DNA from: Basidiobolus meristosporus CBS 931.73
Lineage: Eukaryota; Basidiobolomycota; Basidiobolomycetes; Basidiobolales; Basidiobolaceae
Reading direction: 5' to 3'
DNA length: 39,315 nt
Assembly (NCBI GenBank): GCA_002104905.1
Contig: MCFE01000750.1
Span: 1-39,315, forward strand
Shown here: positions 21,331 to 33,368 of the stretch, piece by piece
How the letters are laid out: each line of letters starts with the position of its first letter
How positions within the stretch are numbered: position 1 is the stretch's first letter
The notes under the pieces: model-generated
What the model was told of the DNA's origin: nothing
What the model saw: the letters and a program-made list of their open reading frames with translations, nothing else
Database searches by the model: none
Program-made: the position numbers and the translations under genes

Positions 21331-22061
21331 AGACTTGTTCTGTTGGATAGTGCCACATTGAGCCATGAGCGCCAAATAATGCCTTAGTGTGCCAGAGAGA
21401 CCAAGTGAGCCTATACTTGGCCACAGAGTGCAATACATAGCTCTGCATCTTCACGCAAAGCTGCCCCTGTGTTTCACCGATTGTGTTGGAGAGAATCCTT
21501 TTTTTGACCTTTTTTTTAGGTAGTTTTGTGCAAGATGTGTAAGAGCACAAAAGGAATGAAGTCATGCATCAGGTGCTCAATACCCATGGCACTCTGAATC
21601 TAGCTTCTGTGGCTTGTAACATGTCACAAAAGTGCATGGCCCTATCTTGGTCCACTGGTACTATCCGGTACTATAAATGCTTTGTATAGATCTTACTTTA
21701 GGGCAAATAATTAAATATAGTGCCAGAAAGTACCAGTGGACCAAGATAGTGCCATGCATTTTGTGACATGCTACAAGCCACAGGAGATAGATTCAGAGTG
21801 CCATGGGTATAGAGCACCTGATGCATGACTTCAATCCTTTTGTGCTCTTACACATCCTGCACAACATTGATCCACAAAAAAACATCTAAAAATTGGTTTT
21901 CTACTCCATTATAGGTGAAACACAGGGGCTGCTTTGCATGGAGATGCAGAACCATTTTTCATACTCTGTGACCAAGTATAGGTTCACTTGGCCTCTCTGG
22001 CAAACTATGGCATCATTTGGCACTCATGGCTCAATGTGGCACTATCCAACGGAACAAGTCT
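21331..22061. mobile_element. foldback element, copy 2 (731 bp)
   Basis: It has the same family and termini (AGACTTGTTC..GAACAAGTCT) as the element at 13339-14070. Arms are 21331-21674 and 21717-22061 with a loop of about 42 bp. The flanking 3-bp duplication is TAT (21328-21330 and 22062-22064). Loop and arm asymmetries are reversed relative to copy 1, so it lies in the opposite orientation. It interrupts sequence just downstream of the Tnp2 C-terminus. Confidence 0.88.
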
Positions 22062-22064
22062 TAT

Positions 22065-22566
22065 ATGTGGAATACCCAAGGTAGTAGTGGGTGAGCAAAA
22101 AAAGAAAGGTGGTTCTACAGTGGAATATATGAATTGCACAAGGGAGGTAGCAAAAGGAAAAACCATTTGGTACATTGATACGGTGGCATTATACAGAACC
22201 AGCGGCAGGCCATCATTCTGCTAGAAAAAGCTGTCAGAGTCTTGCTGTGAGGCCGTCAAAATACCTTCAAGTTTCTTACATATAAGGCAATTGGAAGTCC
22301 TGGCCAACTGGATCCACTTAAAATAGTAGTAGAGCGCTGAAAGACCACAACAATAACATGCAAATATTGTCACAGCACCAATCAAAAGTTGTCAAGTTTC
22401 ATCCCTTTATTTGGCTGTAAAATTTGCAAAACACCGTCATGATCTTGTTATAAGATGGTCAGGAGGGTCACTAATTCCAAGCTGCCATTATTATGACTGT
22501 CTCTGAACGGGATCTTGATGGATGATCTGGATTGGATCCACCCATGAGACCAAATTATTTTTCATA
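22065..22566. other. unassigned 500-bp stretch, no gene seen
   Basis: This follows the second foldback and ends where copia sequence starts abruptly at 22567. It contains only short open frames with no recognisable motif. It may be the distal end of the Tnp2 transposon, but I found no convincing terminal inverted repeat. Confidence 0.4.
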
Positions 22567-24776
22567 GGGGTTTTCATGGGTGACAATAGAACACTTGATG
22601 CAGTCGGAGAAGGAACTATCCATATAAACCTATGAAGCAGTGAAGGAAGCCATACACTGACCTTCAAAGAAGTACTCTATGTACCAGAAATAGCCAAGAG
22701 CCTACTATCTGTGAGCAAGGCCACTGCAGAAGGACTCAGTTTCAGCTTTGACAATTCTGGATGCAGGATCACTGATCCAATGGTGCCCATATTGCTTTGG
22801 GCATCAGAGATCAGAATCTATACAAGTTGACTTATATTCCATCATATTTGGAAGCTAGCATTTGTAACTTAAATGAGCAAACATCAACGCTTTGACACAG
22901 GAGATTTGGGCACATCAATTTTGATTATTTGCGCAAAACAATTAAAGATCAGCTAATTTCCTGAGTAAAAATTGATCCCCCAGCTAGTTAAGGGCACTGT
23001 GAAGCCAGCATATATGGGAAACAAGCCAGACAACCATTCAAGAGATCTGGGTTAATCAAAACTAACAAAAAATTAGATCTAATTCACTAAGATCTGTGTG
23101 GACCTATGCAAAATTTATTCTTTGGCAGGATAAAGTATTTGATCACTTTTATTGATGATTATACAAGATGCACATGGATCTACTTCATGAAGAGAGAGGA
23201 AGAATCTCTGTCTAAGTTCAGGGAGCTTTAAGACTTGGTGGAGAGAGAAACTGGTGAAAAAGATCAAGAAAATCTGCTCTGACAATGGTGGAGAATATAC
23301 ATCAGAACTCTTCATCCACTGCAGCAAAATTCATGGGATTAAGCAAGAGACTACTGTACCATACTCCCCACAGCAAAATAGAGTACCAGAGTGTGTATCC
23401 AGATCAATAAACAATATGGTAAGATCTGTGATCTGTGATCAAAAATTATCCTATGATTTTTGGGCAGAATTGTTTGGCACAACTGTATACCTTTAAAATA
23501 GGAGTAATAACAGAATACTTTGTGATTCTACTCTATTTGAAGCATGGTATAGATACAGACCAGGTGCAGAACATTAAAGAATATTTAGATGTAGAGCATA
23601 TGCCAAGTAACTGCTTAGAAGTCAGTCAAAATTTGAGCCAAAAAGTGTAAATGCATATTTTTAGGCTACTGCAATGAGAGTAAAGCATACACACTCTACA
23701 ATACCTGAGTAAAAAAGCCAATCAAGTCCAGGGATGTGTTTAATGAAGATTCAAAACTTTCACAAAAATGACATCAAATGAATAAAAAAATTAGATCCCA
23801 AGTCCACCAATAGTCAGGATTGAATTAGAGCAACACAATAAAAGCTTCTTCACTCCAGAGGACTCTAAAACTGTGCTTCAGCCTAAATCAGTGCCTAGGA
23901 GTATCCCAGAAGAAATCATTCCAGTACTAAATGCCTGATGATCCAATCAGACAACAAATAGCCCAAGCTACTGTATTAGTGAGGGTACAAACTTTGCCTA
24001 TGCCTATTTAGTTCATATTGATGAGCCCTGGACTGTAAAAGGGCCCAATATAGCCCTCAGATAAAGTTTTGGAGATCTGGAATCACAGAGGTATATTGGG
24101 CCCAAATGGAAAATTAAACTTGGGACTTAGTCCAATTACCAATCAACCAAAAATCAATTGGATGCAGATGGGTCTTCAAAACAAAATACAAGGCTGATGG
24201 TACAATTGAAAGATACAGAGCACCACTTTTGGCCAAAGGATACTCTCAAACAAAAGGACTTGACTATACTGAGACCTTTGCACCAGTAGCCAAGTCTAAT
24301 TCCATTAGGCTAATAATGGCTATTGCAGCTAATATAAGTTTTTTATTCATCAAATGGAAGCAGAAACTGCATTTTTGATTGGAGGGCTTGATAAGGATGT
24401 GTATATGTATCAGCCTAATTGGTTTGCTGACCAAGATAACCCCCATTTGGTCTGCAAGCTTAAAAAGTCACTATATGGTCTCAAACAATCACCAAGAGCC
24501 TGGAATTGCAAGATAGATTCTTATGTGGAATCTCTGAGTTTCAAAAGGAGTAATGTTGACTATTGTATATACTATATGCCAGATAGAGCAAAGTGAGTTC
24601 TACTAGATCTATATGTTGATGATCTTATTATAGCCACCAATACCCTAGAAACATTGGAAGAGACTACATCCAGCCCATCTGAGGAGTTCAAGATGTCCAA
24701 TCTAGGAGAACTCAGTTACTACATAGGGATTAAGTTCCCCATAGACAGAAGTACCCAGACTATCACCGTAAGCCAA
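22567..24776 (+). pseudogene. copia protease-to-RT fragment (piece E)
   Basis: The copia interior begins abruptly at GGTTTTCATGGGTGAC (just after the protease motif) with no 5' LTR. It runs through the integrase (SDNGGEYTS near 23280-23305) and the linker to reverse transcriptase (YVDDLIIA near 24610-24635). The first 1.8 kb are heavily decayed, with many stops and indels. The stretch from about 24430 to 24670 is almost identical to 12620-12855 of piece D, including the same in-frame TGA after PDRAK. It ends at CGTAAGCCAAT and is joined tail to tail to piece F. Confidence 0.82.
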
Positions 24777-27700
24777 TATCTGGACGTTTTCCAAGCATGT
24801 TATACATCAAACTGCCAGCCATAGATTGCTGAGGAAAGTCAGGGATTTCAAATGGCACCAAGTTCACTTGATTTGGTTGAGTTTTGACTAAGTTAAGGTT
24901 TGTCTCCATTGGGGTAGCTGCCAGTTTACAGTCTTCCATTTTGTACTTCTTTGGTATATCTTGAATATACTTGGATTGGCTTACAGTGATAGTCTGGGTA
25001 CTTCTGTCTATGGAGAACTTAATCCCTATGTAGTAACTGAGTTCTCCTAGATTGGACATCTTGAACTCCTTAGATGGGCTGGATGTAGTCTCTTCCAATG
25101 TTTCTATGTTGTTGGCATCAATAATAAGATCATCCACATATAGAGCTAATAAAACTGGATTTGCTCTATCTGACTTATAGTATATGCTATAGCCAGTATT
25201 ACTACATTTGAAACTCAAAGGTTCCAAATAAGAATCTATCTTGCAATTCCAGGCTCTTGGTGATTGTTTGAGACCATATAGTGACTTTTTAAGCTTGCAG
25301 ACCAAATGGGGGCTATCTTGGTCAACAAACCCATCTGTCCAGTCTATATACACATCCTCATCAAGGTCTCCATTCAAAAATGCAGCTTTTACATCCATTT
25401 GATGAATAAAAAACTTATATTTGGCTGCAATAGCAAATATCAATCTGATGGAATTAAACTGGGCTACCGGTGCAAAGGTCTCAGTATAGTCAAGTCCTTT
25501 TGTTTGAGAGTATCCTTTGGCAACAAGTCTTGCTTTGTATCTTTCCATTGTACCATCAGCCATATATTTTGTCTTGAAGACCCATCTGCATCCAATTGAT
25601 TTTTGGTTGATTAGTGATTTGACTAAGTCCCAAGTTTGAGTTTCTATCAGGGCCTGATATTCCTCAGTCATTGCAGGTCTCCCAAACTTTGTCTGAGGGC
25701 TATATTGGGCCCTTTTACAGTCTGGTGCTCATCAATATGGACTGAATAGGTATAAGGTAAGTGTGTACCCTCATTGATATAGTAATTTGGGCTATTTCTT
25801 GTCTGATTGGATCTCTGGGCTTTTGGTACTGGAATAATCACTTCTGGGATATTCCTGGGCACTGCTTCTGGCTGAACCATAGTTGTAGAGTCCTCTGGAG
25901 TGAAAAAGGTTTCATTGTTTTGCACTGATTCAATCCTGACAATTGGTGGACTTGAGATCAAATTTTTGTCATTATCTGAAGTCATTTTTTGTGAATATTT
26001 TGAATTTTCATCAAACAACACATCTCTGGACCTGATCAGCTTCCTTGCCTTGGTATTGTGGAGTCTGTATTCCTTAATCTCATTGCAGTTGCCCAAAAAT
26101 ATGCATTTTACACTTTTTGGCTCAAATTTTGACTGATTTCTGGCTAGTTTTTTGACATATGCTGTACATCCAGATATTCTTGGATGTTCTGCACTTGGAC
26201 TGTATCGATACCATGATTCAAATGGAGTAGAATCACAAAGTATTCTGTTATAGCTCCTATTTTAAAGATATACAGTAGTGGCAACTGATTCCGCCCAAAA
26301 AGCATAAGATCATTCTTGATCACAGATCATAGATCTTGCCATATCAATTATTGATCTGTTAGCACAATCTGCTACCCCATTTTACTATGGGGAGTATGGT
26401 ACCATAGTCTGTTGCTTTATCCCATGAATTTTGCAGAAGTGGATAAAGAGTTTTGAGGTATATTCTCCACCATTGTCAGAGAGTATTTGGTTGATTTTTT
26501 CACCAGTTTCTCTCTCCACCATGGCTTTGAACTCCCTGAACTTAGACAGAACTTCTCCCTATCTCTCCATGAAGTAGACTTATATGTATCTTGTTTAATC
26601 ATCAATAAAAGTGAACAAATACTTCATCCTACATAAGGATAAATTTTGTAGGTCTACACAGATCTGAGTGAATCAGATCTAATTTTCTCTTAGTTTTGAT
26701 TAACCCAGAGCTCTTGAGCCCTGGACTGGCTTATTTCCCATATATGCAGGCTTCTGAGTGCTCCAAATTAGCTGGGGGATCACCTTTTACTCCAGAAATT
26801 AGCTGATATTTGATCATTTTACGTAAATAATCAAAATTGATATGTCCAAATTTCCTATACCAAAGCATTGGTATTTCTTCATTTAAGTTACTTATATTGG
26901 CTTCCAGATATGATGAAATATAAGTCAACTTGTATAAATCTTGATCTCTGGTGCCCAAAGCAATGTGGGCACCCTTTTGATCAGTGATCCTGCATCCAGA
27001 ATTGTCAAAACTGAAACTGAGTCCTTCTGCTGTGGCCTTGCTTACAGAGAGTAGGTTCTTGGCTATTTCTGGTACATAGAGTACTTCGGTAAAGGTCAGT
27101 GTATGGCTTCCTTCACTGCCTCTAAGGCTTACTTGGATAGTTCCTTCTCCCACTGCATCAAGTGTTCTATTGTCACCCATGAAAACCTTCTTAATTGGGA
27201 TTTCTTGATATTGGGTAACAAGTTCTCTTTGGTGTGTAAAGTGTTGAGAAGCTCCAGAGTCAATATACAATGCCTGAGAATCCTTGTTTGTGGTCATATT
27301 TAGTGCTGGTATGCATAGTCTATCTTCAGTTGTTGCAGCATTTCCATAATCAGGCTTCTTTTGTGGATTATCTTTCTTTTTGAGACACTGGTCTGATGTG
27401 TGTCCTTTCCTTTTGCAGTAGTTGCAAAATAGGTTGCTGTTGCCTTTGTAGGGTCTTGGGCACCTCCTTAGTTGGTTATCATTGCTTATTAAAGCATTTT
27501 CTTCTTCCTTCTTATTTGTGCTTGATTTTCTTAATTCTTCATCCAGGAGCCTTCCATATACGTAATTTAAGGTCAAGTTTTCAGTTCTTGACTCTAGGGC
27601 TGATACAAGGCCCTGAAACGTGTCTGTCAGGCTGTTCTGGATGGTGACTATCACATCCTCATCAGGAGTTGGTACACCCACAGATTCCATCTCATCTACC

Positions 27701-28131
27701 AGCAGGGTAATTCTGGTAATAAAATTTTTCATTTCTTCCGCTGGCAGCATCTTTGTAGTAAAGAATTATCATCTTGGATACATTTTCTTAGCAGCTGAAA
27801 ATGACTGGTAGGTGTCTTCTAATGCCTTCCACGCATTCTTTGCCGTTTTTGCTCTTGAGCACTGAATTAACAATTTGTCTTTAACATTGAGACAAATGCA
27901 ATTAAAGGCACTTTGTTGTTTCTTCTGGTACTTCAAGGCTTCCGCTCCCATGTTTTCAGGAGGACATTCTTCTCCAATGACAATATCCCAAAGGCCTCTT
28001 TCTTGTAGCAGCATCTCATCTTCACCTTCCACACTTGATAGTTAGATCCATCCAACTTTTCAGCAGAGGGAAAAATTCCAGTATTAGCAGAAGTAGACAT
28101 TGCAGAGTGTGACAGCTTGGGGCCCATAGCC
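24777..28131 (-). pseudogene. copia gag-pol, 3'-truncated (piece F)
   Basis: This minus-strand copia interior lies behind the LTR at 28132-28479. Gag (28032-27769, shifted near 27760), zinc knuckle (CNYCKRKGHTSDQC, intact), protease DSGA (near 27266) and pre-integrase are open from 27750 to 26731. The integrase has several breaks (26700-26100). The linker (26096-25668) is followed by a long intact reverse transcriptase frame (25671-24763) with YVDDLIID. The 3' end, RNase H and 3' LTR are missing: the copy stops at the TCCAGAT site within the RT tail. The primer site is mutated (GGCTATGGGCCC). Confidence 0.84.
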
Positions 28132-28479
28132 TGTTGTAAGAGTCTTGGAGATATTGGAAGTGATTGGGAGAACAAGTAGATTATGTGGTTATCACTTAAT
28201 GATTTATTGAATGTAAAAGTAGTATTTATACTTTTACATGGTCTTGGCATAAAGAACACATAGAATAAGCTAAGGAAGGTCCCAAGTACATATGAGCAAA
28301 GTTTGAGGCTGATTGGGCAACTTTGAGAATTTTCATATTCTGGGTACCTAGTATTTTGGTGAAAATATTCTATGTAAATCCCAACAAGGAATTTGGTCAG
28401 TATTCCCCAGGATTTGAAGGTAATGATCTAAGTGACTAAGTTAGGTGAGAATTTAGGTGGAAATACAAATTTTTCAACA
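28132..28479 (-). repeat. 5' LTR of copia piece F
   Basis: This 348-bp minus-strand LTR runs from TGTTGTAAGAG at its left to TTTTCAACA at its right. It sits inside the 5' LTR of piece G, whose remaining part continues at 28480. Confidence 0.86.
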
Positions 28480-28613
28480 TACCTTGTGTTTGTAATGCCA
28501 ATACCATGTAAAAGTATAAATACTACTTTTAAATTAAATCAATCAGTAAGTGAAGACCACATAATCTATTTGTTCTCCCAATCACTTCCACTATCTCCAA
28601 GACTCTTGCAACA
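28480..28613 (+). repeat. copia LTR fragment, 3' part (piece G)
   Basis: The plus-strand LTR from TGTGTTTGTAATGCC to CTCTTGCAACA covers the TATA-like and poly-A-like part through the LTR end. The upstream two thirds are missing because piece F is inserted. No primer site follows; copia interior from after the protease is fused directly. Confidence 0.78.
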
Positions 28614-30665
28614 AGTTCTGGATGCAAGATCAATGATCAGAATGATGCCCATAATGCTCTGGGTATCAGAGATCAGAATCTATACAAGTTGACTTATATT
28701 TGGTCATATCTGGAAGCCAATATATGTAACTTAAATGAAGAAACACTAATGCTTTGGCACAGGAGATTTGGGCACATCAATTTTGATTATTTGTGCAAAA
28801 TGATTAAAGATCAGCTAATATCTGGAGTAAAAGTTGATCCCCCAGCTAATTTGTAGCACTGTGAAGCCTGCATATATGGGAAACAAGCCAGACAAGCATT
28901 CAAAAGCTGTGAGTCAGTCAAAACTAAGAAAAAATTAGATCTAACTTGCTCAGATCTGTGTGGACCTATGCAAAATTTATCCTTAGGCAGGATGAAGTAT
29001 ATAATCACCTTTATTGTTGATTATACAAGATACACATGGGTCTACTTCATGGAGAGAAAGGAAGAAGCTCTGTTTAAGCTCAGGGAGTTCAAAGCCATGT
29101 TGGAGAGAGAAACTGGTGAAAAAATCAAGAAAATATGCTCTGACAATGGTGGAGAACATACCTCAAAACTCCTCATCCACTACTGCAAAATTCATGGGAT
29201 AAAGCAACAGACTACTGTACCATACTCCCCACAGCAAAATGGAGTAGTAGAATGTGCAAACAGATCAATAACTTTTATGGCAAGATCTATGATCCATAAT
29301 CCAAAATTTTCCTATGATTTTTGGGCATAATCAGCTGATACAGCTGTATACCTTAGAAATTATAAATCAATTGGATGCAGATGGGTCTTCAAGACAAAAT
29401 ATATGGCTGATGGTACAGTTGATAGATACAAAGCTAGACTTGTTGCCAAAGGATACTCTCAAACAAAAGGACTTGACTATACTGAGATCTTTGCACCGGT
29501 AGCCAAGTTCAATACCAACAGATCAATATTGGTTATTGCAGCCAAATATAAGTTTTTCAGTCATCAAATGGATGTATCAACTGCATTTTTGAATCAAGCA
29601 CTTGATGAGGATGTGTGTATGTACCAGCCTGATGGGCTTGCTGACCATGATAACCCCCATTTGGACTGCACGCCTAAAAAGTCTCTATATGGTCTTAAAC
29701 AATCACCAGGAGCCTGGAATTACATGATAGATTCTTATTTGGAATCTTTGAGTTTTAAAAGGGGTAATGTTGACTATAGTATATACTATAAGCCAAATAG
29801 AGCAAATCCAGTTCTATTAGCTCTATATGTGGATGATCTTATTATAGCCACCAATACCCTAGAAACATTGGAAGAGACTAAATCCAGCCTATGAACGGAG
29901 TTCAAGATGTCCATTCTAAGAGAACTCAGTTACTACATAGGGATTAAGTTCTCCATAGACAGAAGTACCCAGACTATCACCCCTAGCCAATCCAAGTATA
30001 TTCAAGATAAACTAAAGAAGTACAAAATGGAAGACTGTAAACTGGCAGCTACCCCAATGGAGACAAACCTGCACTTGGTCAAAACTCTACCAAATGAAGA
30101 GAGCTTGGTGCCATCTGAAAGCCCTGACTTTTCTTATCAATATAAGGCTGGCAGTCTGAAGTATTTCATGCTTGGAAAATGTCCAGATATCTCATATTCA
30201 GTGGGAGTTGTAAGCTACCATATTAGAACTATGGATCTGATGATATTGCAGCTGTTAAGCAGATTTTTAGACACCTAAAAGGAACCACTAATATCTGCTA
30301 AAGATACATTTATAAGGAATCAGAACAGGCTCTTGTGGGATACTCTGATGCTGATTGGGGTCAAAATTTGGACAACAGAAGAACCACCACAGGATACACC
30401 TTTCTTTACTGTAAAGGAGCAAAATTCATGGAATTCAACAAAGCAATCAGCTGTAGCACTTTCTACCAAGGAGGCAGAGTACATGGCAGCATCTGAAGCT
30501 ATTAAAAAGGCAATGTGGCTAGGAAAACTTTCTACAGATCTAGGCCTATGTCAAGAAATGCTTATTACTTTACTTCAAGATAATCAAGGATGTATACAAT
30601 TAGGTAGAAATCCAGCTTTTCATGCTGGAACCAAGCACATAGATATTAGACATCATTTTATATGT
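28614..30665 (+). pseudogene. copia pol with internal deletions (piece G)
   Basis: It starts at TTCTGGATGC, downstream of gag and protease, directly after the LTR fragment, so gag and protease are deleted. Pre-integrase and integrase (SDNGGEHTS; PQQNGVVECANRS) are largely open at 28968-29330. Near 29360 the integrase tail is fused to the RT start ([14 protein letters not shown]), removing the linker. Reverse transcriptase is open at 29403-29894 with YVDDLIIA, then TGA. The RT tail and RNase H follow with shifts. The solo LTR at 30666 is inserted in the last part of RNase H (TKHIDIRHHF). Confidence 0.83.
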
Positions 30666-31735
30666 TGTTGTGGTGTATAGGTCCAAGGGAGAGATATGTC
30701 CAACACTTCTCAAGTGTTTTGTGTGTGGGATGTTCACTGGGTGCAATAACCTCTGGCAAAAGCTTGCTTGGAATACTTGGGTTCTTTCTCTAATCTAATG
30801 TAAAGGGTAATAAAGCCACAAGCTTGTCAAGGGAAAACTATTGAGCTACAATCCCAAACTTAGTTAGCGTCTTAACAAAAGTATGTGCTGGGTTCAGCGT
30901 CCTTTGAGATGACAATGTACTAAGGCTTCCAAAGTCAAAACAACTGTAAACTCCACCAGCAGGGACTTGATAAGAATGCAGCTGTGGTCAATAATTACAA
31001 AGACAGAAAAGTATCTTTGCCTGTACAAGAATAAACTTGGGAAAGAATCAAATATAATAAAAGATACCTACCCTGAGTATTCCTCACAAGTAGTGCCTCC
31101 AAGGGCAGTTGGCTGTCAGCATGGTTTCCTGCAAGTGTCCTGTGGTCTGGGGTTGGAAGCTCAGGTAGCAGTAGGTAGCAGTGATCACACTAATCAACAA
31201 GTTGGTATATTGTGTAAGGGATGAAGAATCATTGTTCAGGGATAGCCTCCCTTATACACTTTTCTTACTGGCCAAGTGATTACTAATCATGGTGTACCAG
31301 AAGGTTCCAAATATCAATAGAAGTCTTAATGACATCAAAACAACCTAAGAATGTTCTAAGTAGGTGCCGGAAGGTTCTAAGAGGCACAGCACATCCAACC
31401 AATCCGGAATCAGTATTCTGAAACCTGTGTAACATAGTAAAACCATATATGGTATGGAAATGGTAGGGATGGTGACACAGGTAGACCATGCGTCATGGGT
31501 ACTGGCATGGGTACTTGCCTAATATAGAAGCACTTATAGCTAGTAATCTTACATAAAGTGAGGGGTAACTTATGCAATAAGGTAAGCAGGTGTGATAGTC
31601 AACTGGCTTATGGGATAGTACTGATTAGGTAAGACAAATGGGATAAAACTAAAATAAGTGTAGTAGAGATATAGAGGAGTAGAAAATAAGGGAATGAGCA
31701 CATCTGTCAGTAGGTGTCACTGTCACCCCACTACA
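30666..31735 (-). mobile_element. solo LTR, 1,070-bp family, uninterrupted
   Basis: This is the minus-strand copy of the LTR at 13180-14984, exactly 1,070 bp, with ends TGTTGTGGTG and CACTACA. A perfect 4-bp duplication ATGT lies at 30662-30665 and 31736-31739. It carries the same promoter-like and AATAAA region in reverse. It provides the empty site for foldback copy 1. No internal coding region or second LTR is present. Confidence 0.87.
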
Positions 31736-31880
31736 ATGTGAAGCTATATAGAATAACTTGGTTAGGTTAGTTTACTGTTCTACAGATGATATGATTGCAG
31801 ACATACTTTTCAAGCCATTAGCTAGATACAAGTGTGAATATTTTAGGTAAAAATTAGGACTGGTCAGTATGAACATTTAG
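31736..31880 (+). pseudogene. copia RNase H tail of piece G
   Basis: The last codons of the copia frame resume after the solo LTR (equivalent to DEMIADIFTK and the final residues). They end at TAG 31878-31880, followed by the polypurine tract AGTGGGAG. Confidence 0.72.
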
Positions 31881-31891
31881 CTGAGTGGGAG

Positions 31892-32239
31892 TGTTGTAAA
31901 AGTTTGGGATTCCACCCAAATATTTACCTAACTTAGTCACTTAGATCATTACATTCATATTGAAGAGAATAATGACCAGATTCCTTGTCAGGATCTACTT
32001 GGAATATTTTCACCAAAATACCAGGTACCCAAAACATGAAGATTCTCAAAGTTGTCCAAACAGCCCCAAACCTTGTACACATGTTCCTGGGACCTTCCTT
32101 AACTTATTCCACATGCTTGTAATGCCAAGACCATGTAAAAGTATGAATACTACTTTACATTCAATAAATCATTAAGTGAAAACCACATAATCAATTTGTC
32201 CTCCCAATTACTTCCAATATCTCCAAGACTCTAACAACA
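31892..32239 (+). repeat. 3' LTR of copia piece G
   Basis: This 348-bp LTR runs from TGTTGTAAAAG to CTAACAACA, preceded by the polypurine tract. The next bases, TATCT, would be the right-hand target repeat. The matching left repeat cannot be seen because the 5' LTR is truncated. Confidence 0.86.
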
Positions 32240-32343
32240 TATCTGGTACTATAATCTCTACTATAATGCCAGTGGTAGCATAGTTCAGGTAATTTTGCTC
32301 AATCTTACTTATGTTGTTCAAATTAGTGGTTTCCTTGCTTTAT

Positions 32344-33270
32344 TTACTCTACATAATGCTCCAGACACATTTCTCTCAGTGGATGTCTTCTTGTATGAAT
32401 ATACTGTGCATTGATAAGCATCTTAGCTATTTTACCTATTTTGCTGTTTTGTCCTATATATGACTTTCCTTTGTATTTACCAGCCAATATGCTGAGTTGC
32501 TTCAGATATCCAAGTGTATGCTCTACCCTCACTCTGAAATGATTTAATATCCCATTTTAGAGTTTCTGCTTCCTGCTAAGCACACAATTCCTTAGCTACT
32601 TATAAGCTGTGATACACCCTAGTCTGTGACAATCCTCTCCTGTATAAGCTACGTCTGCCATATAATTCTCCTCTCTACTGAATTCTGGATGATTCTCTAC
32701 CCAGAGTGCATTGTTATGCCCACTTCCAGCAAATGGCCCACTAAACCAGATGATGTGACCCTCAATGTCAGGCAGTGCTTGAAACCTCATACAGTGTGCC
32801 TTTTACTTGCCAGAATAAGAGTGCCTCTGCCCTCTAGAAGATCTGTTAATCCTGACTGGCAAGGTATCCAAAATACTCCTTATATAGAACCTGTTGCTGA
32901 ACACTCTGGGATATGGAAGTCTATTGGAGCTTCTGAACCTAGTTTCCCAAGGTTGCTCTAAGTTATTCATACACTCCGCAAGGTGGTTCTCCATTGCTTT
33001 CAGCTTGGAATGAAAGCTTCCAGGACTTTTGTTGCCATGGATGGTGGGATGAAATCTTGTAGGGCAATAGCTCTTGAAATAGCAGAGAATCTTAACAAGC
33101 AATCTCCTTGAGTAGGTTGAGGTAGATGGTCCACAATGCATAAGACTTGTTCCATTATACTGTGCCAGGGCACACGGCGTGGTCCGCGGTTGTAAAGAAC
33201 AATTGGGTGTAATATTATAGCTATCAGAAGGCAGGATTGTTCTTGGACAATTTTGCACTATGCGGGACAA
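32344..33270 (-). pseudogene. HARBI1-like (PIF/Harbinger) transposase, decayed
   Basis: Three blocks in one frame follow the DDE_Tnp_4 pattern. The first is SILDTLPVRINRSSRGQRHS with YSGK (first Asp, about 32855), then a TAA at 32803. The second is MRFQALPDIEGHIIWFSGPF with GSGHNNALW and YMADVAYTG (32790-32640, with the third Asp). After stops near 32590-32540 comes RVEHTLGYLKQLSIL (32532 onwards), the usual C-terminal R-VE-GxLK motif. The second catalytic position, normally Asp in GSxHD, reads Asn. The N-terminal part (33270-32950) is not clearly alignable and may be frameshifted. The enzyme would cut and paste a Harbinger element; this copy is inactive. No terminal inverted repeats were identified. 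Confidence 0.72.
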
Positions 33271-33368
33271 TCTCGCACACTATGGCACAATCTGACACAA
33301 TGAGGTTGGCACGGATGATTGCACCAACTTGTAATGTTTGCATCACGTGCGCAATCGGATACCGCTAT

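Noticed and set aside
33240-33310. Short repeated GACAATCT/GCACAATCT motifs before the gypsy element, considered as regulatory repeats or a transposon end.
   Set aside because: The units are few and irregular, and no inverted partner or repeat elsewhere in the window supports a function.
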